From contig JAEZGP010000364.1 of assembly GCA_023437285.1 (NCBI GenBank), positions 1 to 26,692 on the forward strand: a stretch of DNA of 26,692 bases. The letters run 5' to 3'. This DNA is from Actinomycetes bacterium (GTDB taxonomy: Bacteria > Actinomycetota > Actinomycetes > Mycobacteriales > Micromonosporaceae). Numbering within the stretch: position 1 is the stretch's first letter; each line of letters opens with the position of its first letter. Shown in pieces: positions 18,264 through 25,216 of the stretch. The translations under genes and the position numbers were made by a program. The notes beneath the pieces were generated by a model. The model was not told the DNA's origin. It saw nothing but the letters and a program-made list of their open reading frames with translations, and did no database searches.

Positions 18264-18718
18264 CCACGGTCGTTTCCACGCTGGCGGACCTGCGCCCTCT
18301 GGTCGGCACCAGCCTCGGTGCCAGCGATTGGGTGACGGTCGACCAGAGCCGCATCGACGCGTTCGCCGACGCCACCGGGGATCACCAGTGGATCCACGTC
18401 GACCCGCAGCGCGCGGCGTCCGGGCCGTTCGGCACCACCGTCGCCCACGGGTACCTCACGCTGTCGCTGCTGATTCCCATGTGGACGGAGATCCTCACCG
18501 TCGAGTCGGTGCACACGAAGGTGAACTACGGGCTGGGCAAGGTCCGGTTCCCGGCCCCGGTGCCGGCCGGCAGCCGGGTGCGGGCCACCGCCACGCTGGC
18601 CGCGCTGGACGACATCGCGGGCGGGGCCCAGCTCACGGTGGACGCGCTCATCGAACGCGAGGGCGGCGACAAGCCGGTCTGCGTCGCGCAGCCCATCTTC
18701 CGTTACTACGAGGGATAG
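18260..18718 (+). CDS. MaoC-family (R)-specific enoyl-CoA hydratase
   Basis: A 152-residue single hot-dog protein. The hydratase motif is ATGDHQWIHVDPQRA with catalytic D41 and H46, followed by GTTVAHGYLTLSL. The layout is close to mycobacterial HtdZ (Rv0130)/NodN-like hydratases. It would add water to the enoyl-CoA formed from an unsaturated acid, giving the R-3-hydroxyacyl-CoA for the SDR. In Rhodococcus this step is done by a crotonase (CouM), so a MaoC here would be a non-homologous replacement. GGAGGA lies 4-9 bases before the GTG start. It is the last overlapping gene of the operon. Confidence 0.87.
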   Translation: MTTVVSTLADLRPLVGTSLGASDWVTVDQSRIDAFADATGDHQWIHVDPQRAASGPFGTTVAHGYLTLSLLIPMWTEILTVESVHTKVNYGLGKVRFPAPVPAGSRVRATATLAALDDIAGGAQLTVDALIEREGGDKPVCVAQPIFRYYEG

Positions 18719-18740
18719 CCGGAGGGCTTATCATCCCCGG

Positions 18741-19562
18741 ATGAGTGGCCTCGGGCTGGGCCTGCGCTGGCGACCGGTACTGATCGCGCTGGTCGTCGTC
18801 CTGGGGCTGGTCCTGGTCCTGTGGCTCGGCCAGCGCCGGCTGATCTACTTCCCCGATGGCGCCGCGCCCCGCGTACCGGCAGGCGTGCGCGAGGCGGTCC
18901 TGCAGACCACCGACGGGCTGCGGCTGACCGCGTGGCTCGTGCCGCCGGACGGCGCCGACCGGCGCCTCGCCGTGCTCATGGCGCCCGGAAACGGGGGAAA
19001 CCGGGCGGGGCGGGTCGCGCTGGCGCGGTCGTTGGCCGCGGCGGGCCTGACCGTACTCGTGATCGACTATCGCGGTTACGGCGGCAACCCGGGCCGCCCG
19101 ACGGAGCGTGGGCTGGCCCTCGACGCCCGCGCGGCGCTGGCCTACCTGGAAGCTGCCGGCTTCCCGGCCGACCGGGTCATCTACTTCGGGGAGAGCCTGG
19201 GTGCCGCGGTGGTCGCCGAACTCGCGGCGGCGCGTCCCCCGGCGGGGCTGGTGCTGCGCTCGCCGTTCGCCGACCTCGCCTCGGCCGGCAAGGTCCACTA
19301 CCCGGTCCTGCCTGTACGGCTGCTGCTGCGCGACCGCTTCCCGGTCGCCGACAACGTCGCCCGGGTACGGGTCCCCACAACGGTGATCTACGGTTCCGCC
19401 GACCGGACCGTGCCACCCGAGCAGAGCCGCGCCGTCGCGGCGCGGGCCGGCGGACCCACCACCGTGGTCGTCGTCGAGGGCGCCGACCACAACGACGCGG
19501 ACCTCTTCGACGGACCCGACGTGACCGCCGCCGTGCTCGAGCTCGTCGAGCGCGTGAGCTGA
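18741..19562 (+). CDS. Membrane-anchored alpha/beta hydrolase
   Basis: A 273-residue protein. One N-terminal hydrophobic helix (about 12-29) follows a basic start, then an ABHD12/13- or FrsA-like alpha/beta-hydrolase fold: GNGGNR (83-88), DYRGYGG (109-115), nucleophile S152 in GESLG, acid D in YGSADRTVP and H in GADHND. All three catalytic residues are present. The catalytic domain is probably outside the membrane. The gap of 22 bases after the MaoC gene makes co-transcription possible, so an esterase or thioesterase role on the operon's substrate cannot be excluded, but nothing specific shows it. GGAGGG lies about 14 bases before the ATG, a little far. It converges on the GerMN lipoprotein gene with 16 bases between. 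Confidence 0.82.
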   Translation: MSGLGLGLRWRPVLIALVVVLGLVLVLWLGQRRLIYFPDGAAPRVPAGVREAVLQTTDGLRLTAWLVPPDGADRRLAVLMAPGNGGNRAGRVALARSLAAAGLTVLVIDYRGYGGNPGRPTERGLALDARAALAYLEAAGFPADRVIYFGESLGAAVVAELAAARPPAGLVLRSPFADLASAGKVHYPVLPVRLLLRDRFPVADNVARVRVPTTVIYGSADRTVPPEQSRAVAARAGGPTTVVVVEGADHNDADLFDGPDVTAAVLELVERVS

Positions 19563-19578
19563 CCCGCGGGTACGCCGG

Positions 19579-20145
19579 TCAGTTCGGCGCCATCATCGTG
19601 GTGTAGTCGGCCGAGGTGAGGGCCACGGTGGACACGGACCCGTCGCCGCGGGGCACGCCGATGGGCTGTTGGTTGTGGGTGAACATCACGGTGTTCACGT
19701 CGGGCAGGCTGGTGAGGGTACAGACGATCTGACCGAAGGCGAGCTGGTCGTCGGTGCGCGGGCTGCCGGCCACCGGCGCGGCGAGTTCGATGACGACCTG
19801 CGTGCCGATCTGGTGCACCGCCGCCACGGGGTTGGTGCCGAGCAGGGCGCTGGTCAGGCCGGACTCGCGTTCGGTGTCGCTGGGCGCGCCGTAGAGCTCG
19901 GCGAGCAGGCTCTCGACGGTGGGCGGACGGCTGACGTGCCGGGTGACGGCGACCAGCATGCCGTCGCGGACGAGATAGAGCGTCTCCCGGATCGTGCCCG
20001 CCGGGTTGGGGGCCGAGGTCGGCGACGTCGTCGGCTGGAACGGGCGGTCGATGGCGGTCGGCGACGATTCCGGCTGGATGCCGCAGCCCGCGAGCCCGGC
20101 CACCACGAGGAGGGCGGCCAAGGCAGGCACGATACGACGATTCAT
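19579..20145 (-). CDS. Small GerMN-domain lipoprotein
   Basis: A 188-residue lipoprotein with lipobox LAGC (lipidated C21), a Pro/Thr/Ser spacer to about residue 50, and a GerMN domain (ETLYLVRDG...SLLAELYGAPSDTERESGLTSALL...VVIELAAP...FGQIVCTLTSLPDVNTVMFTHN). The ATG overlaps the kinase stop (ATGA) and follows GGGAGCTGG. The order regulator-kinase-GerMN lipoprotein copies mtrA-mtrB-lpqB, but LpqB is about 580 residues with a beta-propeller that is absent here. By analogy it may tune the kinase from outside the membrane; that is inference. Confidence 0.82.
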   Translation of the reverse strand: MNRRIVPALAALLVVAGLAGCGIQPESSPTAIDRPFQPTTSPTSAPNPAGTIRETLYLVRDGMLVAVTRHVSRPPTVESLLAELYGAPSDTERESGLTSALLGTNPVAAVHQIGTQVVIELAAPVAGSPRTDDQLAFGQIVCTLTSLPDVNTVMFTHNQQPIGVPRGDGSVSTVALTSADYTTMMAPN

Positions 20146-21494
20146 ACCAGCTCCCGGGGCAGTTCGACCCGGAACCGCGCGCCGCCGCCGGGCCGGTCGC
20201 CGACCAGCACCCGGCCGCCGTGCGCGCCGACGTGCTGGGCGACCAGAGCCAGGCCGAGTCCCGTGCCCCCGCTGTCGGCGCGAGCATTGGCGCCACGGCC
20301 ACGGACAAACCGGCCGAAGATGGCGTCCCGGTCCTCCGGCGGCACGCCCGGGCCCTCGTCCTCCACGTCCAGCACGGCGACCGCCTCGTCGCCGCCGACG
20401 ACCACGGCGACCGGCCCGCCGCCGTGACGTTCGGCGTTGTCGAGCAGGTTGGCCAGGACCTGCGCGAACCGGCGCTCGTCGACGTGCCACACGGGGTCGG
20501 CGCCGGACCGGTCGGTGACGATCGTCGGCGGCAGGCCACGGTCGACGCACGCGCGCCGGGCCAGCTCCGCGACATCGACGGGTTCGCGTACGGGCAACTG
20601 GTCGCTCTGCGCGAGTTCCAGCAGGTCGGCGACCAGGGCCTGAAACCGTTCGACCTCCTCCACGACCAGGCCGACGGCCTGGGCGGAACGGGGATCGAGC
20701 TGGTCGCGGCGGCGCGACAGCACGCTGCTGGCGGCGGCGAGCGTCTGCAACGGCGAACGCAGTTCGTGGCTGACGTCGGCGGCGAAGCGCCGGTCGCGTT
20801 CGAGGCGTGCGGCGAGCTGGTCGACCATGCCGTTGAACGAGCTGGTGAGGCGCTCCAGGTCCGGCGCGGCGGCCGGGTCGAGGCGGGTGGTCAGGTCGCC
20901 GGCCGTGATCGTCCGGGCGGCGTCGGCCACCGAGGCGAGCGGCCGCAGCGCGCGCCGGGCGAGGTAGGTGCCCAGCGCCGCGCCGACCGCGGTCGTGCCG
21001 ATGGCCACCAGGGTGAGGATGAGACTGAGCACGTTGAGGGTGCGGTCCAGCTCCGCCAGGGAGTCGATCACATAGAACTGGCTGCCGTCCGCCAGCGGCA
21101 CGCCGATGACCAGCGCGACGCCGCTGCCGGCACGGACCAGCTGTCGGCTGGGCTGACCCTCGGCGACCTGTTGGCGCAGCGCGACGGGGATGGCGTCGGT
21201 GATGCCGTTGTCGGCGGTGCGCAGGTACCAGGTCTCCGCCCGGCGCACGGCGACCCGGCGGCTCGCGCCGGTGTCGAGCGCGCGCAGCACCTCACCAGGC
21301 TCACCGTCGGCGGCCAGGCCGGCCTGCACGACCGTCGCGTCGAAGTACGCGGTCCGGATCGCGCCGCGCTCGCGGCTCTCCAGCAGCGTGCGGCGGGTCA
21401 GGTCGTACGAGAGCACCGCCATGACCGTCGAGATGAGCATGGCGGCCGCGGCGAAGCTGACGGTGACCCTGGTGCGCAGGCTCAGCGGTCTCAT
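20142..21494 (-). CDS. MtrB-like sensor histidine kinase
   Basis: A 450-residue membrane kinase. Helix 1 is at about 12-30, an extracellular sensor region at about 35-150, helix 2 at about 153-178, HAMP at about 180-232, and the H-box FAADVSHELRSPLQT with phospho-acceptor H243. The ATPase domain has the N-box LANLLDNAERHG, DVEDEGPGVPPEDRDAIFGRF and GGTGLGLALV. The ATG at 21494 overlaps the regulator stop in ATGA. It would phosphorylate the upstream-encoded regulator. MtrB-type kinases respond to osmotic or cell-wall/division cues; the signal here is not known. Confidence 0.9.
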   Translation of the reverse strand: MRPLSLRTRVTVSFAAAAMLISTVMAVLSYDLTRRTLLESRERGAIRTAYFDATVVQAGLAADGEPGEVLRALDTGASRRVAVRRAETWYLRTADNGITDAIPVALRQQVAEGQPSRQLVRAGSGVALVIGVPLADGSQFYVIDSLAELDRTLNVLSLILTLVAIGTTAVGAALGTYLARRALRPLASVADAARTITAGDLTTRLDPAAAPDLERLTSSFNGMVDQLAARLERDRRFAADVSHELRSPLQTLAAASSVLSRRRDQLDPRSAQAVGLVVEEVERFQALVADLLELAQSDQLPVREPVDVAELARRACVDRGLPPTIVTDRSGADPVWHVDERRFAQVLANLLDNAERHGGGPVAVVVGGDEAVAVLDVEDEGPGVPPEDRDAIFGRFVRGRGANARADSGGTGLGLALVAQHVGAHGGRVLVGDRPGGGARFRVELPRELV

Positions 21495-22165
21495 CGGGGG
21501 GACAACTTGTAACCAAGCCCGCGGACGGTCACCACAAATCGCGGCGCGGCCGGCTCGTCCTCGATCTTCTGCCGGAGCCGGCCGATGTGCACGTCGACGA
21601 GGCGCTCGTCGCCGAAGTCGTACTCCCACACCCGGCTGAGCAGCTGCTGGCGCGACAGCACCTGGCCGGCGTGCTCGGCCAGCTCGCACAGCAGCCGGAA
21701 CTCGGTACGGGTGAGCGCGACCGGCTCGCCGCGCAGCAGGACCTCACCGGCCAGGGGCCGCACTTCGAGGTCGCCGAAGGTGAGCGTCGGCACGGCCGGC
21801 GCGACGCGGGCCCGCCGCCGCAGGGCCCGCAGCCGGGCGGTCAGTTCCTTGATCGCGACGGGCTTGACGAGGTAGTCGTCGGCCCCGGCCTCCAGGGCGG
21901 CCACGATGTCGTGGGTGTCGCTGCGGGCGCTCACCACGACGATGGGCACGTCGCCGTCGCGGCGCAGGCCCCGGATGCAGTCGTAGCCGTCCAGGCCGGG
22001 CAGCATGAGGTCGACGAGCACCGTGTCCGCCGGCTCCTGACGGTGCTCGGCCAACCCGTCCTCCGCGGTCGCCGCCGCGCGTACCCCGTAGCCCTCGTCC
22101 TCGAGCGCCAAGGTCAGCGACAGGCGGATCCGGTCGTCATCCTCGATCACCAGCACCGATGCCAT
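21491..22165 (-). CDS. OmpR/MtrA-like response regulator
   Basis: A 224-residue regulator. The receiver has acidic residues in VIEDDDR (near D9-D11), phospho-acceptor D52 in VDLMLPGLDG and the conserved Lys in DDYLVKPV. The winged helix reads LTRTEFRLLCELAEHAGQVLSRQQLLSRVWEYD and ends TVRGLGYKLSP, very like MtrA. The ATG at 22165 is chosen because MASVLVIEDD starts directly at beta-1; a GTG at 22210 would add 15 unstructured residues. No Shine-Dalgarno is seen, and the ATG lies in the right arm of a perfect inverted repeat. It starts a three-gene operon and is divergent from the STAS/GT20 operon. Confidence 0.92.
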   Translation of the reverse strand: MASVLVIEDDDRIRLSLTLALEDEGYGVRAAATAEDGLAEHRQEPADTVLVDLMLPGLDGYDCIRGLRRDGDVPIVVVSARSDTHDIVAALEAGADDYLVKPVAIKELTARLRALRRRARVAPAVPTLTFGDLEVRPLAGEVLLRGEPVALTRTEFRLLCELAEHAGQVLSRQQLLSRVWEYDFGDERLVDVHIGRLRQKIEDEPAAPRFVVTVRGLGYKLSPR

Positions 22166-22170
22166 CGGTG
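22154..22170. promoter_or_regulatory. Perfect inverted repeat over the response-regulator start codon
   Basis: CACCGATG (22154-22161), C, CATCGGTG (22163-22170). The start codon (22165-22163) is part of the repeat. It could be a DNA site for a dimer or an RNA structure; the 1-base centre makes a tight RNA hairpin impossible without opening the inner pairs, so a DNA site is a little more likely. Confidence 0.4.
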
Positions 22171-22237
22171 CATTCTGGCGTGGCGGGCCGTGATCGGCCA
22201 GCGCCGCCACCGCCGATGTGACCAGGATCGTCTGGTT

Positions 22238-22254
22238 GTCACGAAACCGTCATA
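22238..22254 (+). promoter_or_regulatory. Direct repeat GTCACG-N5-GTCATA, candidate MtrA-like binding site
   Basis: GTCACG (22238-22243) and GTCATA (22249-22254) are repeated 11 bases apart, one helical turn. OmpR/PhoB-type regulators, including MtrA, bind such direct repeats. It sits in the 167-base gap between the divergent regulator operon and the STAS operon, about 80-95 bases from each start. Confidence 0.45.
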
Positions 22255-22332
22255 CTTCCGCGAGTTACCCGCCATGGCCGCCGAGCAGGCTCCGATCGGT
22301 ACACAGCGGCGAGGCGAAGGGGTGACCGGACG

Positions 22333-22647
22333 ATGGAGTCAGTCACACAACACCAGATCCCGGTCATTGAGGTCCAGGTGAACGAAAAACTGGACACCGC
22401 GGGCCTGGACCGGCTGTCGGCCCTGCTCGACGACGCGCTGCAGTTGCAGCCCGCCGAACTCGTGGTGGATCTCACCGACTGCCCGTTCGTCGACGCCGCG
22501 TTCATCGGCCTGCTGCTGGACGCGCACCGGCGCATCCGGCGCGGCGGCGGCCTGCTCACCCTGCGCTCCCCCAGCGACCGGGTACGCCGCAACCTGCGGT
22601 TGGCCCACGCCGACCGGGTGCTGGTCGTCTCGGGCGCGACGCAGTGA
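22333..22647 (+). CDS. STAS-domain protein (anti-anti-sigma-like) lacking the phospho-serine
   Basis: A 104-residue single STAS domain of the SpoIIAA/RsbV kind (VEVxVxxKLDTAG...LVVDLTDCPFVDAAFIGLLLDAHRR). In SpoIIAA the loop is DSSGLG with Ser58 as phosphorylation site; here D54 is followed by A55-A56, so the usual site is alanine. It would not be switched off by an anti-sigma kinase in the normal way, and may act constitutively or as a scaffold. A weak AAGGGG lies about 10 bases before the ATG. The stop overlaps the GT20 start (GTGA), so the two are coupled. Confidence 0.82.
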   Translation: MESVTQHQIPVIEVQVNEKLDTAGLDRLSALLDDALQLQPAELVVDLTDCPFVDAAFIGLLLDAHRRIRRGGGLLTLRSPSDRVRRNLRLAHADRVLVVSGATQ

Positions 22648-24080
22648 GCCGCGCGGACACCACGGCCGGGTATGACCTGGTCGTCGCCGCCGACTGGCTC
22701 CCCGTGGCCGACGACGGCACCGGGCCGCGCTGGCGCGACCGGCCCGGTGGGATCGCGCGGGCGTTGGGCCAGCGGATCGCGGCGCGCGGCGGCGCCTGGG
22801 TCGGCCGCGACGTCGGTGCGACCCTGGCCGAGGAGCCGTTCGAGGACCTGTGGCTGCACCCGCTGCGGCTGGAAACCCGCCGCGCCCGCGACTACTACCA
22901 GGGCCATTGCGTACGGACGCTGAGCCCGCTGTCGCGCGGCGCCGAGCCGGTCGAGTTCCGCACCCGGTGGTTCGAGGCCTACCGGCAGGTCAACCACCGC
23001 TTCGCCGAGACGATCGCGCGCCTGGCCGCCCCCGGCGCCCTGGTCTGGGTGCACGACCATCACCTGCAGCTGGTGCCCGCCGCCCTGCGTCAGGCCCGCC
23101 CCGACCTGCGCATCGGCTTCTACGCGCACGGCCCGTTCCCGCCGGTGGAGGCGTTCCTGCGGCAACCGGCACGCCGGGAGCAGCTGACCGGGCTGCTCGG
23201 CGCCGACGTGATCGGCTTTCAGCAGGCGCGCTCGGCGCGCAACTTCCTGGACCTGGCCGGTGACCTCGGCGGGCTGCGCCACAGCAACACCACGGTGCAG
23301 GTCGGTACCCGCACCGTCGCCGTGCAGACGGCGCCCACCTCGGTCGACGCGGCCGCGATCGAGGCGCTGGCCGCGCGACCGGAGGTCCGCCAGCGCGCGG
23401 TGGAGATCCGGGCGAGCCTCGGCGACCCCGGACTGGTCCTGCTGTCGCTGGGTCGCGCCGATCCGGCCGACGGCGTGGACCGGCTGCTCGACACGTACGC
23501 CCGCCTGCTCGCCAACGGCCGCCTCGATGCCGCCGACACGGTGCTGGTGCACCTGTCGGCCTGCGGCGACGAGGCCGACACCGACCAGGGCGAGCGGGCC
23601 GGGCTGGTGCACCGCAAGGCCGCCCGGATCAACGGCGAGTTCGCCACGGTGGGCAGGGCCGTGGTCCACAACCTGAGCCAGGAACTCGACCGGGCCGAAC
23701 TGGTGGCGTTCCTGTTGGCCACGGACGTACTGGTGGCGCTGCCGCTGCGGCAGGGCATGACGCTGACCGCCAAGGAGTACGTCGCCGCGCGAATGGACCA
23801 CACGGGCCGGCTGGTCCTGTCGGAGTTCACCGGGGCGGCCGCCGACCTGCCCGAGGCGTTGGTAGTCAACCCGTACGACGCTGACGCCGTCGCCGACGCC
23901 GTGTGCGAGGCGGCCCGCGCCTGCCGCGTCCCCAGCGCGGACATGGGCCGGATGCACGAACGGGTGCGTCGCGCCGACATTTCGGCGTGGACCGACGCGT
24001 TTCTCGATACCCTCGCCATGCCGCCGGCGGTCCTCGGGTATCCCCGACCTAGTCCGCTCACTGATGAGGTGTACCCGTGA
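22644..24080 (+). CDS. GT20 trehalose-6-phosphate synthase-like protein with altered active site
   Basis: A 478-residue GT-B protein that follows OtsA along its length: WVHDHHL (D138 matching OtsA D130), IGFYAHGPFPPVEAFL, GADVIGFQ, AKEYVAAR with E378 (OtsA E369), and VLSEFTGAAADL...VVNPYD. Several substrate residues are changed. The SNR of the N-terminal motif is ADW (OtsA R9 lost), RLDYxKG is RADPADG (R271 kept, OtsA K267 is D276), PLRDGMN is PLRQGMT (OtsA D361 is Q370), and the TLWPL tryptophan is Ser. It may use another donor or acceptor, or be a non-catalytic regulator. Simple annotation as OtsA would be unsafe. It is translationally coupled to the STAS gene and to the next gene. Confidence 0.82.
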   Translation: MSRADTTAGYDLVVAADWLPVADDGTGPRWRDRPGGIARALGQRIAARGGAWVGRDVGATLAEEPFEDLWLHPLRLETRRARDYYQGHCVRTLSPLSRGAEPVEFRTRWFEAYRQVNHRFAETIARLAAPGALVWVHDHHLQLVPAALRQARPDLRIGFYAHGPFPPVEAFLRQPARREQLTGLLGADVIGFQQARSARNFLDLAGDLGGLRHSNTTVQVGTRTVAVQTAPTSVDAAAIEALAARPEVRQRAVEIRASLGDPGLVLLSLGRADPADGVDRLLDTYARLLANGRLDAADTVLVHLSACGDEADTDQGERAGLVHRKAARINGEFATVGRAVVHNLSQELDRAELVAFLLATDVLVALPLRQGMTLTAKEYVAARMDHTGRLVLSEFTGAAADLPEALVVNPYDADAVADAVCEAARACRVPSADMGRMHERVRRADISAWTDAFLDTLAMPPAVLGYPRPSPLTDEVYP

Positions 24081-24508
24081 GCAGTGCTTTCGCCCCACCA
24101 CCGGCCCGGCATCGCCGGGCGGAGTCCTGGCTTGACCGCCTCAGCGAGGCACTCGCCCGGGTCTGGCGCCGCGCCGCCGCGCCGGCCGGCGCCGACGACC
24201 GGCCCCGTACGCTGACCAAACGCGAGGCCATCGCCCGGGCCATCGCCACCGTTCCGCAGCCGGTGGCCGGGTTGCGCACGTGGGTCTCCGCCGACGCCAC
24301 GCTGCTTCGCGGGGTGTGGCTGTGCCTGCTTGAGGACGAGTGGACGGTGTTCATCGTCGGCGTCTCGACGCATACGGCCCAGGCTCACGTCGCCGCCGAG
24401 GGCCCCCGGCGCCGCGGGACGCGACCCCGCCGCGGCGGACGTCGCGCGCCGCGTGTCTTCCGCTGCTCGCAGGCGCGCGGGTGCCCGCCCATCGACCGGT
24501 TCGCGTAA
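24077..24508 (+). CDS. Unknown protein coupled to the GT20-like gene
   Basis: A 143-residue protein, not recognised. The GTG start overlaps the GT20 stop (GTGA), so it is likely expressed with it. Residues about 8-35 are a basic amphipathic helix; residues about 45-105 (TKREAIARAIATVPQPVAGLRTWVSADATLLRGVWLCLLEDEWTVFIVGVSTHT in part) look folded with mixed alpha/beta character and no membrane segment. From about residue 110 the frame becomes Arg/Pro-rich with poor third-base G/C, while another frame keeps normal codon use and reads as an Ala/Arg helix for about 18 codons. The C-terminus may therefore be wrong through an indel in the C-run near 24409. The start and first 105 residues look sound. 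Confidence 0.6.
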   Translation: MSSAFAPPPARHRRAESWLDRLSEALARVWRRAAAPAGADDRPRTLTKREAIARAIATVPQPVAGLRTWVSADATLLRGVWLCLLEDEWTVFIVGVSTHTAQAHVAAEGPRRRGTRPRRGGRRAPRVFRCSQARGCPPIDRFA

Positions 24509-24514
24509 GCACGG

Positions 24515-24536
24515 CGGGTCGCCGTCACGCGACCCG
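24515..24536. terminator. Bidirectional terminator between convergent genes
   Basis: CGGGTCGC (24515-24522) and GCGACCCG (24529-24536) form a perfect 8-base stem with a 6-base loop. The loop holds the stop codon of the minus-strand YdeI-like gene, and the stem begins 7 bases after the plus-strand stop at 24508. Confidence 0.55.
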
Positions 24537-25085
24537 TCCGACGGACAGCTTGCCGATGAACCTGGTCAGCCTCGCGGCCCTGGTCGCCGGGGTGCGCGCC
24601 TTGGCCAGATTCATGATCACCCAGTACCGGTCCGTGCGGCCGAGTGTGTCGAAGTGCGCCTGGGCGGCGGGGTTGGCCGCCAGCGCGGCGGCGAGGTCCG
24701 GCGGGACAGTCGCCTCCTTCTGCGAGACGTAGGCCGCGTCCCAGCGCCCGTCGGCCTTCGCCGCGTCGATTTCCGCCTGGCCGGCCGGTCGCATCCGGCC
24801 GGCGGCGATCAGGGCCTCCACCTTGCCCACATTGACCTTCGACCACGAACTGCGGGTGCGGCGCGGGCAATAACGCTGAACGAAATACGCGGTGTCGAAA
24901 CTCTTGCGCTGACCATCGATCCAGCCGTAACAGAGGGCGACGTCGAGCGCTTCGGTCACCGTGACGGAGGTGGCGCCGCCGCCCTTCTTCGCGATCTTCA
25001 GCCAGGCCTCACGGGCGTCGGCGTGATGCTCGGCGAGCCAGGTCTCCCAGCCCGCCGCGTCGGCGAAATCCAGCAACGATGACAT
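24525..25085 (-). CDS. YdeI/OmdA-family protein
   Basis: A 186-residue cytoplasmic protein of the YdeI (bacteriocin-protection, OmdA-like) family. The N-terminal part has WETWLAEHHADAREAWLKIAKKG and VALCYGWIDGQRKSFD, followed by the diagnostic RRTRSSWSKVNVGKVEALIAAGRM. The C-terminal helical part ends RTDRYWVIMNLAKARTPATRAARLTRFIGKL. Molecular function is not established for the family. The ATG at 25085 has only a weak ribosome-binding site. It converges on the unknown gene and is divergent from the EamA transporter; the 131 bases between hold no other gene. Confidence 0.85.
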   Translation of the reverse strand: MSSLLDFADAAGWETWLAEHHADAREAWLKIAKKGGGATSVTVTEALDVALCYGWIDGQRKSFDTAYFVQRYCPRRTRSSWSKVNVGKVEALIAAGRMRPAGQAEIDAAKADGRWDAAYVSQKEATVPPDLAAALAANPAAQAHFDTLGRTDRYWVIMNLAKARTPATRAARLTRFIGKLSVGRVA

Positions 25086-25216
25086 AGGCGCAGGCTAGCC
25101 GCCGGATACGACAGTTCCGTGGGGCGCGTCCACCATGACGCACCACATTGGTCATTCCCGCGTCACCGGATAGCATCGAGACTTCCTTCGGCGCCTATTT
25201 AGGCCACTACTCCCTA

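Noticed and set aside
22644..24080. Plain annotation as trehalose-6-phosphate synthase OtsA
   Set aside because: Fold and several motifs agree, but positions matching OtsA R9, K267 and D361 are replaced, so the reaction should not be assumed.
22239..24101. Large minus-strand open frame under the STAS/GT20 operon
   Set aside because: Antisense shadow of the GT20-like gene; no ribosome-binding site and no recognisable motif.
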